Positions 10,955-22,625 are shown, numbered from the stretch's first letter. The stretch: DNA of 64,000 nucleotides from Dysidea avara (GCF_963678975.1 NC_089275.1:17372220-17436219), one strand, 5' to 3'. The notes: generated by a model from the letters alone, not told the origin. A program made the numbers and translations.

Positions 10955-11190
10955 TACTATAAAGGTTAGCTAAAGCCTTGTAAGAGCTAGTACTTACGTC
11001 TTGCCATGTGCAAGAGACATTTGCTGTACTGTAAAATGCCTCGGTAAAATGATAGCCAGCCAGCCAGCCTTCTTAGCATCAAGATACGTGTGCATGTGAT
11101 TGATAACAGCAATAATGAAATTAGAGGCGGTGGGTTAAAAAGGGATGCGGGCGGGGATGAGAAACAATTAATCAAGTTTGCCTGGCCTAA
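10955..11190 (-). repeat. Family E MITE, copy 2
   Basis: Reverse complement of 15.42-15.64 kb: TTAGCATCAAGATACGTGTG, GATAACAGCAATAATGAAAT and the terminal block AAGTTTGCCTGGCCTAA all match that copy. Only one terminus is clear. Confidence 0.65.
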
Positions 11191-11467
11191 AACTAAGGAT
11201 TACTTTCAGTGCTTTGGATTCCATCGGGTAACGCCCATCTACGAACTTGTCTACTGATCACTACACGCAGCTTACCAGTATCACTTCGCGTTTCATTAGC
11301 CATTTGACTGGAGCTAAGACAATCTAAATCGGGAATTTCAAACTGCAGGGAAGGTCAATGGACCAGGTAAGTCACCATTGTCACCGGCGAGTTTGTCACG
11401 AGACTGCTGTTATTTTTGCGTAGGTGTATAAAGGTAATTTCGCGCAGGCGCACTGGTTGCAGTAGTT

Positions 11468-11536
11468 TAGTCTGGCGCCGCCCGCTCCTTCGCAAAAAGT
11501 AAGCCTTTTCGGAAAGGGGCGGGCGGAGCCAGACTA
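11468..11536. mobile_element. 69-bp hairpin MITE (TAGTCTGGC...GCCAGACTA)
   Basis: The arms TAGTCTGGCGCCGCCCGCTC and GGGCGGGCGGAGCCAGACTA are inverted complements with few mismatches around an AAAAAGTAAGCCTTTT centre. It directly abuts the target site of the next MITE. Confidence 0.65.
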
Positions 11537-11544
11537 CTCGGCAG

Positions 11545-11807
11545 TAGTCTCGTGCCCAGACCCCACCCACTGCGTGAATAGGGTCTGGTGACATTCGCAG
11601 GAGTTTTGGGCCCTCCGCCATTTTTCTTTTCTGACCAATCGGACGCCTTGATTTAGGTACAACGCGATTTGATAGGCTGGAACTAGGAAAATGGCCGACT
11701 ACAGCTATGGATACAAATGCGTAAACAATATGGCGGCGGGCCCAAAAACATAGCGTAAGTCACCAGACCCTATTCAACGCAGTGGGTGGGGTCTGGGCAC
11801 GAGACTA
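11545..11807. mobile_element. MITE, TAGTCTCG family, with 9-bp TSD
   Basis: The left terminus TAGTCTCGTGCCCAGACCCC continues with CACCCACTGCG and AATAGGGTCTGGTGAC. The right terminus is its inverted complement and ends CACGAGACTA. Both sides are flanked by ACTCGGCAG (11536-11544 and 11808-11816), a perfect 9-bp duplication. A 9-bp TSD is typical of Mutator-like elements. Same TIR start and TSD length as 45142-45243. Confidence 0.88.
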
Positions 11808-11861
11808 ACTCGGCAGTAGTTGTGCATTTCTTACAAACGCTCACCTCCTCCTGCACACTAC

Positions 11862-11935
11862 TTCCTGAATAGATTGATTGATTGATTGGTCGATGGATTG
11901 ATTGTGATCGATCGATCGATATTGATTGATTATTT
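11862..11935. repeat. (GATT)n/(GATC)n simple repeat
   Basis: Tandem GATT/GATTG units, then GATCGATCGATCGAT. Confidence 0.9.
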
Positions 11936-12164
11936 AAACCCTCAGTACTCGGCAAAGCCGTTATTCCGTACTGGAGTACACATGATACACAACACATAGC
12001 TATACACAGCAAACAAAACTACACTCAACAAATATACATAAATAACTATTACAACCGTATTAAATTACAAAAGAACAAACAATTAAGACAATAACCGTCT
12101 GTTGGCCACCAGCTCGGGTATACAGGCTATGCCTTTACCCATATTTAATCATAACCATAATCAG

Positions 12165-12965
12165 ATCTGCTGTTCGATGCTTAGACGTATTTATAAACTC
12201 TCACCCTAAATGGTCAGATCACATCAAGCATATCACTGCTATAAGGCAACTAGATCTCTAAATGTTTGGTGGCATTCACTTTACACATGCCCCTCTTTCT
12301 GTCAAAGATGCAGTATAATATAAATGTATTGTACGTCCCATACTGGAAAATATGGTACTTTCATTTACCCGGTGATGTCAAGAAGCTGGAAGGTATCCAT
12401 CCAAAATAGAGCTGCCAGATGGGTTTGTGGAAGTCGATGGAGTTCTGCTCACAGGCGTTGGTCCAAATCATCAGACCGTTAAGTTGTATTAATCAACTGA
12501 AATGGCCAACTTTACATCAGAGACGAGATTATTTCACTATCTGCCAACTACATAACATCATAAATCATCACTCAGCAATTACAGACATCCATCAAACCTA
12601 TTTGCACTAGATACATCTGTATCAACAATCACGAATTCTTATCATTATTCGTTTTTCACTAGTTCGCCATTTCTCTGGAATAATCTACCTACCAATATCC
12701 TTCAGATCACCAACAATGAACCCCTCCTGTGTAGCCCTCAGCTGCTTTCTCTTTTGATTCTGATGACTTGTACTTACACGTTGTTTGTGTTATTTTGCGT
12801 TGCCTTTGTAATAGTGTATAGTCCCTGTACAGGCCTGTCCCTGTATTTTTGCATTGTTTGTTTGTTTTTGTGGGAGCACAATTGCAGGATCTGCCTTTTG
12901 TGCAACTTTTGTCTTTTGACAGACATTATAATCATGAACCACGGTAGTGGTTTATAACAGAGATC
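12165..12965 (+). mobile_element. Truncated LINE, 3' end of ORF2, degraded
   Basis: Frame-shifted translation reads like the region after the RT palm in CR1/L2/Jockey-type LINEs: INSHPKWSDHIKHITAIRQL, then YKCIVRPILEYGTFIYP, then NRAARWVCG and WPTLHQRRDYFTICQLHNII. In those proteins the LGV...W..HI, P.LEY...V and L..RR motifs occur in this order. Several stops are present. The following TTTTTGTTTG-rich part with a hydrophobic frame resembles LINE 3' terminal sequence. Confidence 0.75.
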
Positions 12966-13819
12966 ACCTATGTTTTTCAAAATCCAATAGAACACTCAAC
13001 TAACCACCACCTTAGAAACCTTTTCCAACCTCAAAAGAAGCCTTAGAAGTTAATTTGGGAGAAGTTTAGATCCACTAGCAAAGATGAAGTCAAAAGGACT
13101 TGACAAAAGTACTTTTTAAAGAACTGAAATCTGCCATTTTCAGCCAATTTATTCATCTCATTATTTTTTTCCCACAAGGCTAGAGCAAAATGTGAGTACT
13201 TTTTGGAGATAAAAACTACATAACTTTCCTTCCTATGTCTTTCTTCACGTTCATGACCTATTTTTAAATGCATATTACAATGATAACACATTCTCAAGCA
13301 AATTTGCTTCTTGTAGGTTCACTTTGCCATTGCTTCTGACTTGGTCTCTGCAGAGGTAATCAACGTGTTAATTGTGTTAATAAGTATCCAATCTATTCAT
13401 GTTAATGCATTCATTTGGAAACCTTATATCATTACCTATGTTTAACTGCAGTATATTAAGTTCATACCATGTTGTCGTGTACCACAGCGTACTTGACTTA
13501 CTGTGATCACATAACTGCACAAGTATGCATGCCTATATGATAAATCTGAAGCCATACTATTGCTGACCACAGCATGCTATACACTGCCTATAGTTGGATA
13601 TGTCAGAGCTATATAGTATAAAGTACATTCAGTAGTAAGGAAGCAATACACTGGTGTTTGCTAACTCAAATAATATTAACTGACTACTTAACAGCTACTG
13701 TACATGATCATGACTGACTTTGATATAAATGTTTAGTACTGTGTAATATCAAGCACCACTAGCACATCTTATTATCATGTTAGCTATCCATAAATGGATT
13801 TATATAAAGTAAACAAACT

Positions 13820-14105
13820 AGTAATTTTAAAAATTTAAACATGGGAATAGAGATCGCTGAAAAAAGTAAAGAAACAAGAGTCAAACAAGCCAGCATGTTA
13901 AACACACAGAGATCTCTATTTGGACTGAATGGATATGGTAGAAACTAAGGTAAAAAACAGTAGTTTCTCCATAAATCAGGGGCAGATAAGTACTGAGAAT
14001 GCTTCTGTATAAGCTTGTTTGGCTCTTGTTTCTTTACTCTTGTTTCTTTACTCTTTTTCAGCGATCTCTATTCCCATGTTTTAATTTTTTAAATTACTTT
14101 TACAC
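13820..14105. mobile_element. Foldback MITE
   Basis: AACATGGGAATAGAGATCGC and CTGAAAAAAGTAAAGAAACA on the left are matched by inverted GCGATCTCTATTCCCATGTT on the right, with AGTAATTTTAAAAA-type outer sequence inverted as well. The right arm has a tandem duplication of CTTGTTTCTTTACT. Confidence 0.75.
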
Positions 14106-14308
14106 TATAATAAAAATAATAATAATATTGTGATTACACAAATAAGTAGGGATCATAGCGATTGCACTTATCAATTTAAAATCTTTAACTGACCCTTACT
14201 TTTAAAATTGCTATTGTTCCAGCAGTCCACTAGATTTCTCTCACTATCAAACACATACTCGAGCTAGGGGTTTACATGCGTCTAGTAGTATGCCCCGAGT
14301 ATTGAAAT

Positions 14309-14460
14309 TTAGGGCACGCAACCAGTAATTTGCCTTTATACTTTAGGGCACATGACCAGTAGTTTGCCTTGGATCTTGTACTTTAGGGCACATGGCAAGT
14401 AGTTCACAGGCAAACCTAAGGTTAGGGTTAGGTTAGGGTCGGGTTCAACTTTGGTTTCCT
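14309..14460. repeat. ~35-40-bp imperfect tandem repeat ending in TTAGGG-like tract
   Basis: Three units begin with TTTAGGGCAC (14309, 14343 and 14383) and contain A(C/A)CAGTAGTTTGCCT-like cores. They end in AAGGTTAGGGTTAGGTTAGG. A related block, inverted, is at about 9255-9310, so this is interspersed-repeat sequence, not a telomere. Confidence 0.6.
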
Positions 14461-15414
14461 CTTCACCTTTGTCTTCAATATATAGAAGTTACTCCACTTG
14501 GACACATAAAAGGTAGAAATTATTTTTTATTCACATGACTGGCAACATCCTATAAACGTAAGAAGGTGACTAAGCTTATTATATGAGGGTAGCTACCATG
14601 CGCCTACAAAAAAAAACAAGGTAGCTACATTGTAACACTAACAGCAACAAAAAAAATTAACAATATTATGTTATAAAGATGCTAGTTAGCTACAAAAAGT
14701 ATAGAAAGAAAAAAATATATATAGCTACTTTATCACAAAGAGCTAGTGTATAAATGTGGCACAGCAGGGTAGCTATACAGTAAATGGAATAGAGTTCCAA
14801 AAAGAAAATAGCAAAAAAGGAGAGAACCAAGGTTGTAAAGGACTGTTTACACAAAAGGAGAGTGAGTTGGATCTATAGGAGAAAGCATAGAAAATACAGG
14901 GAAATTTAATGATGAAGCATGTCATACATGGTGCAAATATTTCCAGGTGGCTAGTGAGTAGCTAGCCAGAAAGTGATGGTCATTGTAGCTCTTCACACCA
15001 TGAATTTGACCATTTGAAAATGTTAAGGTTGATTCTTCTCCAACAAACCTATATAATGAACAGCATGATTTTGATATTGTCAAGTGCAGAAATCTTTTTC
15101 TGCACAAGTGGATTCCAGACAATGCATGCTATAGCATAATCAAGAACAGGTAAGATAAATGCCTTGTGCTTTGAGGGAGCTCCACATGATCATGACTGTA
15201 TACATAATGATGATGACGAAGACAGTTTAAATCAGTAGCTTTAGTTATAAGTACATAACATGATTATTCCACAAGCTTAGTGTGCACAACAACACCAAGG
15301 TACAAATACTAGCTTAGCAGATGAGGCCCACATATATTATGACTGTTCAATGAACTATAATGGCTGAGCAGGTGAAGATATGCACATTTGGATGTATTCA
15401 AATACATTTTCCCA
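14461..15414. other. No gene recognised
   Basis: AT-rich sequence with A/T homopolymer runs. The frame at 14922-15122 has no support. Nothing assignable. Confidence 0.4.
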
Positions 15415-15755
15415 CTAAGGCCAGGAAACTTAATTAATTGTTTCTCAGCATCCGGATCCTTTTTACCCCACCGATTCTAATTTCATTATTGCTGTTATCA
15501 ATTATGAGCACACATATTTGATGCTAAGAAAGCTGACTGTTATTTTATAGCACAGCAAATATCACTTGCACCTCAGAAACGGTGGTAAAACATAAGTACT
15601 ATATACAGTTCTTAAACCGCTTTAGCTAACCTTTATAGCTAGTAACAGATAGCTGGATTTGGAGTACTTTTAATAATGAATAATGAAAAATGACATTATA
15701 TGGATATTCGAATTTTTGTAGATGAAAAACAAGTATCATGTTTGTCTGGCCTAAG
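15415..15755. mobile_element. Family E MITE, fullest copy
   Basis: The left CTAAGGCCAGGAAACTTAAT and right GTTTGTCTGGCCTAAG are inverted. Partial copies exist at 8.9 kb and 11.0 kb. Target duplication not clear. Confidence 0.65.
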
Positions 15756-17352
15756 CTCAGGCAAGTTGCAATTTTAGCAACATCATCATGTAGGAGAGAT
15801 AACAGCAGATATATAGCAAATAATTGATAAGGGTCCTAATTAAATGGAGCCTTAAGCACTATCATGGCGAGAAAGATGAAACTATCACAAATAACTGCAA
15901 ATTGAAAATCTATTACTCTTTAGAGTTAAGGTCAATGCTCTGGCTCTCTGCTTTAGGCCACAAAACTTTATTCTAGTATTAGTTTGATAGTTTCTCAGGA
16001 CTAGTAGAAACCACTGGTGCATACTCTGCAGTATGTAAAGCATGAGCCAGCTAGGAGGGCCTTAGTAGTAGTTGTTCAGTCATAGTAACAAGAAGGAGGA
16101 CAATAAACAAGATTATTATAAATATAGATATATATAGTGTGCGACTATAATTTAAAATCATTAGTGTTTATCATATAATGTGGAAAACACTATTGTATGG
16201 TCTCAATACTTCAGTTGTGTTAGCAATCAAAGTGTGACGCTGCTCCTCATTTTGCTGTTAATCAGATTATTCACACTATTTACAGTTCTTAGTTTACTAA
16301 TTTGTTAACCTGCTTTATTGTAGTTGTACCCAGTTATACTGATAGTAACTTTTTTATATGGAGAATATTATTTAACCAATTTTTAAACTCTCAGTAAAAC
16401 ATCAGTAAATGCGGCTTCACTGGAAAGCTACTAAAAGAGTAAACTATTAACTGTTCCATATACTGGGGATATACCACTCTAGTAAACTAAGAAACTTCAA
16501 ACAGTGTATATGTTTTAAAGTATGTAGCTGCCTTTCAAGAATACTGGTACAATAATTGGCTGTACTATTGTACTATACACCTATAAATACATAGCTGCTA
16601 CAATTTTAAGAGATATGTTTAACTGCATCTTTCAGACAGTACATGTGCATTATAGTTCCTTGGTGAGTCGCAGTACAAAGCTGAATTTTGTATGTAAATA
16701 CATAGTGTACGTGCGTCAAAATTATTTTTTTAGTTTCAAGAGGTGAGTGAGTAAGTGTACAGTAATTACTGTGTTTGTTACAGCTTTGTTTACTGTTCGA
16801 CATCACTGCATGATTGTTAAAGTATCCATTGTAGCTACATAGTGTTGCAAATATCATTCCCTGTCATTGTGAGTGACCATGTACAATTAATTAGCTGCAG
16901 CAGTATCTGTTGCGTGTCTTGTGTTCTTAAACTTGTAACTTTGTTTGATGTCTCTAGAGCACTGCTAGAAGTTAAAGGGACCTGTTTTCAAGAGGGTAGT
17001 GAGAATGTATTAAAATCAGTGACCATGCACTGGTGTTATTCAATCTTGATCTTAACAAATCAGAAATTAAGGAAAATAATAGCCATGTTTGGATTGCTGT
17101 GGCGTCTCACCCGAATGTCTTGATCTGCACTTGTTCGACATGCTCTGGCTGCAACCCTAGCGCATTTCTGACTCTGTGTTATGTACAGCCTCTGACTCCC
17201 CCATCCAGCATTAGTCTGACAGTCATCCCACATTGTGGGTCATTCAACTAGTGCATGTAGTATGTTGGCATTCTCTAATAGAACAGTCAAGTGAATTACC
17301 TCAGTCATGCAGATCTTGCTATAACTATAATGACTTTGTGATCAAAGGTAGA
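15756..17352. other. No gene recognised
   Basis: AT-rich. Overlapping frames at 16842-17251 run across one another in different phases and show no domain or convincing splice structure. TTCTCTAATAGAACAGTCAA at 17271 is one instance of the recurrent 17-20-bp motif. Confidence 0.4.
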
Positions 17353-17594
17353 ATATGTGACCCGGTCTGCGAAAAGGAGTCTTATAGTCTTTTCAATTGC
17401 ATGTACTTGGCAACCTGTAACTTAACTTGTGAATGTGGTATCACCCTGAAATTTAGTCCCCTTATACTCCTAATGTAGCCCTATGGCTTGGTGCAATATG
17501 AAGGTGATAGGTTGAAAACATGAGGAGTTATGATTGGTCAAACCTGACAATTTGGAAAGGTATAAGACCCCTTTTCGTAGACCAGGTCACATAT
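17353..17594. mobile_element. MITE, TATGTGACCGGG family, copy 1
   Basis: The left ATATGTGACCCGGTCTGCGA continues AAAGGAGTCTTAT. The right end is the inverted complement, ending CCAGGTCACATAT. Same termini as at 29.1 and 46.1 kb. Confidence 0.75.
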
Positions 17595-18068
17595 TATGTC
17601 ATACATACTGTATAGCGAATAACTACCACAAATTAAATCAATCCACATACTATTCAACTGTTGATGATAATAATCATTATATCTATACACATGCATAGAA
17701 TTTGCAACTACAGTGTACATTTGAGTTAAGTCCCACTTACTCAGCTTATTTCTCTACAGTTGACACTCACTACATGCATATATACCTTACTCACAATTTT
17801 ATACATCCATTTGAAATGCACTTGTGGTCTGTCAGGATAATATGATAAAGGAAGACTGACCCTTTCAAATCACAGATAGCCTAGGTCTTCTTACCTATTG
17901 GAAACAGTACTCTGATTGTACCAGCTGCATTTGTCAATGTGTCTCAGTCATCAGTTGTGTATTCCAATTTGTTATGAGATTATCACTTTTATTAAGATAG
18001 GAAAAGTATGTTCAAAACAATGCTTTGAGAGGTTATTATTTAAAAAAAAACATGTATGTATGCATATA

Positions 18069-18267
18069 CAGTTGACTCTCGATTATCCGAACCCAATGTT
18101 CCCAGGCAATGGTAAAGTGTTCAGATATAAGTGAATTGTTCAGATAACTAGAGCCCATACAGAGCTTGGTTGAAATACTCAAATTAAACAAATATACTAA
18201 AAATACTCTAATAGAACAGTCAGATCCACTCTGGATAAATGAAGATCGGATAACTGAGGGTGTACTG
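18069..18267. mobile_element. Tigger/pogo-like MITE, TA target site
   Basis: Begins CAGTTGACTCTCGATTATCC and ends in inverted GGATAACTGAGGGTGTACTG. Flanked by TA on both sides (18067-18068 and 18268-18269). CAGTTGACTCTCGNTTATCCG is a Tigger/pogo-type terminus. At 199 bp it has no coding capacity and would depend on a transposase elsewhere. The ACTCTAATAGAACAGTCA motif occurs inside it near 18204. Confidence 0.82.
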
Positions 18268-18269
18268 TA

Positions 18270-19333
18270 TTAGTGATTGTTCTATTAAACTTGCTACACT
18301 ACAGAAGTTAACAATTGTAATAACAGTCATCACATGTATTTCTTGTTTTCCAACAGGAAGAAGTAGCTATATAACAGTGACCACTCATCAAGTTACAAAG
18401 GCCACTTTTGCTTACAAATGATGGGTACCCTCTTAGCAACATACTCTACTCTACCATTCAAGAAGTTCCCTCAATTGCTAGCATTTTAGACATCAACATA
18501 ATATTATTAGTATTACAAGTTAAGTAACATACTATGTTATCGGCAACCTGTCACAGTAGACATTCGCACACTTTAACAGCTTCAATGTCAGCTTGAACAA
18601 TTAGTTGTGCTGTTTGTTCAGTACAGGAAGCAAAACCATTGTAATACAATATACAAATGTTTAACACTCCTCTCTTGATAACACAAAGTGTGTTGACATA
18701 CATATAATATGCTGTATGTATGTACTATAGTACAAAGCACAAGAGTTAAGTAAAACCTAGAAGATAGGCTTTGTACAAGTGTGCTAGTTCAATTACTTAG
18801 CATTGCTATTAACAGTACAACTTCCATAATTGCATGCACAATTTATTTGATAACATGCTCTAATATTGTATTTGCCGTATATTACTACCAAAATCCAATT
18901 ACGCTCTTGCCTATAGCTACTTACTCTGGTAGTCCTTATAGGTCACCAACATGCTTATTAGGGCATGCAGGCAAGGTCAATTCATAGTTTATTATTAGAC
19001 AATTTTCTAAAAGCATGGGGCAGGAGGTTACTTTTTACCTTTAATTATGGATCATGGAGATTAAAAGAAGTCATTGCTGAGCTACTATATTCTATAATTA
19101 AACTACATCTGGCAATGACATAGCTTTATCATTTTTGCATATGAATCATAAAAGTTGACCAACATTTTACAGATGGTTTTAGATAAAGAGTAGGTCATAA
19201 AGACTCCACCACTTATCTCAGATATTATCTAGTTCAATAAGAAGGTTGTAGCACATTGCTGTAGTCTGACTCAGCCTGTGCTGCTGGAATGTTTTATTAG
19301 AGTATTTGACTGTTGGATTAATAGCATCCCGAT
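18270..19333. other. No gene recognised
   Basis: AT-rich non-coding sequence. Motif variants lie at about 18274 and 19291. Confidence 0.4.
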
Positions 19334-19765
19334 TAAGGACCAGCCTATTACGCCAACATAATTTTGAGCATATTAAGTACCAGAAAGCATCAAGCATAAT
19401 GCTAGCATAATAGTCAGAATGATCTCAGTTTTTCATAAAATTTAGTCAGTATATACACATGTGACTAATGAATTTCCCAATGCACACTCTAAAGAATATT
19501 CTAATAAAGCAATCGGATACCTTGCATAGACTTGTTAACATTTTGCAAGTTTCACTCAACTTTAATTGACACCAATAAAGTAATTGCTTTAAATGAATTG
19601 CTTTGATTACCCTTTAAAGCCATCTTGTATAAACTGGAGCTCTAGTTCTGTGACTTGATTTGAGCAAGACAACTTTTAATAAGCGACTGTATGATATCAT
19701 AAATCAGCAGAATAAAATAAGGCAAGTAAAATAATATAAATATTGAGCATAATAGGCTGGTCCTG
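19334..19765. mobile_element. hAT-like MITE, 432 bp
   Basis: The left TAAGGACCAGCCTATTACGC and reverse-complemented right CAGGACCAGCCTATTATGCT are near-identical. The flanking 8-mers are ATCCCGAT and ATCTTGAT (6 of 8 identical, both differences transitions). The termini and length resemble the element at 21453-21889. Confidence 0.65.
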
Positions 19766-20392
19766 ATCTTGATTTTATGAATTGAAAGAGAATCTAAGTG
19801 TTTCAATTATATGTACTATTTAGTGCTGTGGACCTACATAGTTTATACTAAAACTGACTATTGATCATAAAAGGTGAATGAATAGATACTGCCGGTTATC
19901 ATAAATTATAACAGGTACTGAACATGCCAAATGCAAGCCGGAGTGTGGTAAGACACCATCGACATCCTGGCTTACAATAGCAGTTATTACAATCACATAT
20001 CACACACATACTTTGAAGTTATGTTATGATGTTAATACATGTACTTGTCAGCAGGGGTAATTTTATGGTTCACTAGGTGGATGGGAAAACCACAATACCG
20101 GTTAAATAAACCAGTTTTTCATGCTGGTTCATAACACTAGTATTCCTATGTGTTATAGTCCTTGCATACTACACATAATCACATGATTAAATAATATGAA
20201 AATACCATTGAAGTGGTAACAATGAATTGTGCCAGGCCTTACTGTAGCCATACTAGTATTACCACTATCATGCACATAATATTAAAAGTATCGCTATGTA
20301 GTTTATCCATGTAATTACCATAAATCCAAGCTATGCTGGGCTGGCGATGCTGAATCTTCTAGTAAAAGACTTCATGACAAAATGTGATTTAG

Positions 20393-21105
20393 TGTGACCG
20401 GATTTGCAAAAAGATCACATATTTTACATACCAGTAAGCAACATGATGTAACACTTGACTCATTACCAAGACACACGTTAGTGTTGTGTGGCCAAGAAAG
20501 CCGGCATGCCACACCATGACTATATTTACAGGAAGAAACAAAACACGATTTTTTTTTCACAAATATGTAGCTCTGTGCTCTTTTTTGAATTGGGATCATT
20601 TTAATACTGCAAATGCCCTCCACTTTCAACACCCCACATACCAAAGTTGAGCAAGATTGCCTAACGTAATCATGAAATACAAGCCTTCAAAATTCGGCTT
20701 TTTTCTCTCAGTCTCTTCTTCTTCCCTTATAGTGCTTAGATTATTCTTTTCGGACACTTTACAAAAGCATTATAAAATGCAAATGCATACCTTGATTTTC
20801 TTGAGCTTTGGTACACTTTAAGAATGTATTGCAGCACAATCACATATCAAGTTTGGTGGAAATCTGATTACAGTTTTAGAGCTATGGATGATTATTTGCA
20901 TTAAAAAGGCCAACTTGTTTTCACACCTACAGGGTAAACCACTTATGGGAAATTGGTATGCGTATAGGTTAACCATCATAGCTCAAACCTTTTGTGAAAT
21001 CGCATTGACAGCTGTAGAATTACAAGGCAAAAACCAAACAACTGTAAATCATGGGGTCGAAACATTCTAATAGAACAGTTACCGTGGGGTAAAAGGTGCA
21101 TGAAA
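20393..21105 (+). repeat. Dispersed repeat family F, copy 2
   Basis: Starts near GTGACCGGATTTGCAAAAAG and ends near GGGGTAAAAGGTGCATGAAA. Matches the reverse complement of 7.73-8.43 kb. ATTCTAATAGAACAGTTACC sits near its right end. Its H part resumes at 22430, after a LINE insertion. Confidence 0.6.
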
Positions 21106-21452
21106 ACGTCAAAAACTTACCCACCCTTTCCTGGGCTAATCAGGTATCCAATGTTTGTAAAAAGATAGCATACTATCTTCACCTGATCATTTCACACAAA
21201 CGGACTCTGAGCACTCAATTGATTAAACTTTTAATTGATCCTCTTGTATTTTCTCACCTTTATTATGTTCTACCTGTGTGGGGTCCCTCTCTGACTCAAC
21301 AGTTATCACAACATCTGCTGTGTCTCTAGAATAGAGCCATTCGTCTGACAATGCATTTAAATCCCCGAGATCATGATCATTTATTGCAGTATTACCAGCA
21401 TTTGCAGTGGCTGCCATTGATTTCAATATCTCATTCAATTTCGTTCTGTTTG

Positions 21453-21889
21453 TAGGGACCCGCCGATTATGCTCATAATTTTACCTATTATGCTATGCTG
21501 CACTGCTCAAAAATTTACCTATTATGCTTAAATTTACTTACCCATTATGCTCAAATTATGCCCAATTATTTATGCCTCAGTTCTCATGCTCTGCTAATAA
21601 TTTCCAATTTATGGATAAATAATAAGTGGCTGAAGCACAAACTTACTTGTCAAAATGCATATCACAGAAAAGATCGATATACTCTAATAGAACAGTCAGC
21701 TATATGATTGTTCTATTAGAGTTACTGACTGTTCTATTAGAGTATATCGATCTTTCTGTGATAGCTATTTTGATAAGCAAGAATTCATACTATTACACAA
21801 ATATTCTACCTATTATGCTAGCATTATGCTCAATGCTTTCAGACACCTATTATGCTCATAATTATGTCAGCATAATCGGCGGGTCCCTA
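21453..21889. mobile_element. hAT MITE, 437 bp, with perfect 8-bp TSD
   Basis: The termini TAGGGACCCGCCGATTATGC and inverted GCATAATCGGCGGGTCCCTA are flanked by TCTGTTTG on both sides (21445-21452 and 21890-21897). TAGGG-type termini with 8-bp TSDs define the hAT superfamily. Inside, 21642-21781 is a second, long palindrome whose arms contain ACTCTAATAGAACAGTCA. TTACCTATTATGCT-like blocks recur next to both termini, possibly as sub-terminal transposase-binding repeats. Confidence 0.92.
21642..21781. repeat. Internal palindrome in the hAT MITE with four copies of a 17-20-bp motif
   Basis: ATCACAGAAAAGATCGATAT then ACTCTAATAGAACAGTCA on the left. TGACTGTTCTATTAGAGTAT then ATCGATCTTTCTGTGAT on the right. 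The arms extend outward through TTGTCAAAATGCAT versus its complement. A further motif copy lies in the centre (GATTGTTCTATTAGAGTTAC). Confidence 0.85.
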
Positions 21890-22201
21890 TCTGTTTGTGT
21901 AATGTTCCACCAGACTAGCAAAATGTATTCCCTTAGAGCCACCCATTCGCTTTGCAAGCACCCAAACTCATTATCATACAAGGGTTAAGCCATTTTTTGT
22001 GCCTTCATATCAATACAATTTTACCTTCTCACAGTGGTTCTTTAGATATAAAGCATCCCGTGGAACAGTATACCAGCTTCCCTCCACAATATCAGTAACA
22101 GACACCATGCATATGATAGTTTTTGGAATGATTACATTTTGTGTATGTATTGCCTTGTTTATAACTGTAGCTAACTGTAATGCTTGTTTTTGTTGTTATA
22201 T

Positions 22202-22327
22202 TGTATGTATGTATGTATGTATGTATGTATGTATGTATGTATGTATGTATGTATGTATGTATGTATGTATGTATGTATGTATGTATGTATGTATGTATGT
22301 ATGTATGTATGTATGTATGTATGTATT
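22202..22327. repeat. (TATG)n microsatellite
   Basis: About 31 tandem TATG units directly after the LINE 3' end. Long open frames in all phases here are artefacts of the 4-bp period. Confidence 0.97.
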
Positions 22328-22429
22328 GTAATGTCTCCTGCAAGGAAGAAAGGTTTTAGCCAATTGTGTGGAGTTTTATCAAATCCAGTTTTCTGCATTA
22401 TGCGGGTTTAAGGGTTAAAGAATATCTAT

Positions 22430-22625
22430 CTATCTGATTACCTCACTTTATTTATACTTTATAAATGAAAATTTCTAAAATATATAAACTTCATAGACCT
22501 ACCAATGGAAAATCTAGGTTGTTCTAGAACATTCTATGTGTGTTCTATTAGAAATCCTCAAAAAAATTCCTGTGTACTCTATTAGAGTATTACAAAAGTA
22601 ATCAAATAAACTCTGTAATACAATA
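22430..22625 (-). repeat. Repeat family F/H, part H of copy 2
   Basis: ACCTCACTTTATTTATACTT, TTTATAAATGAAAATTT and GTACTCTATTAGAGTATTAC match the reverse complement of 7.43-7.64 kb. Confidence 0.6.

Larger units (their letters stand above)
21106..22200 (+). mobile_element. Truncated LINE (CR1/Jockey-type ORF2 C-terminus), split by a hAT MITE
   Basis: Plus-strand translation gives NLPTLSWANQVSNVCKKIAY, LIDPLVFSHLYYVLPVWGPS and then NRAIRLTM before the 437-bp hAT element. After it, other frames continue with FFRYKASRGTVYQLPSTI, typical of the C-terminal end of such ORF2 proteins. A (TATG)n tract follows the 3' end, as is common for LINE tails. Lacks the RT catalytic part, endonuclease and ORF1, so it is a dead 5'-truncated copy. 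Confidence 0.78.

Noticed and set aside
14425..14455. Interstitial telomere
   Set aside because: Too short and irregular, and its flank is shared with another dispersed copy.
22092..22411. Long open frames on both strands (YIHT/MYVC repeats)
   Set aside because: Generated by the (TATG)n microsatellite; a 4-bp period keeps several phases open.
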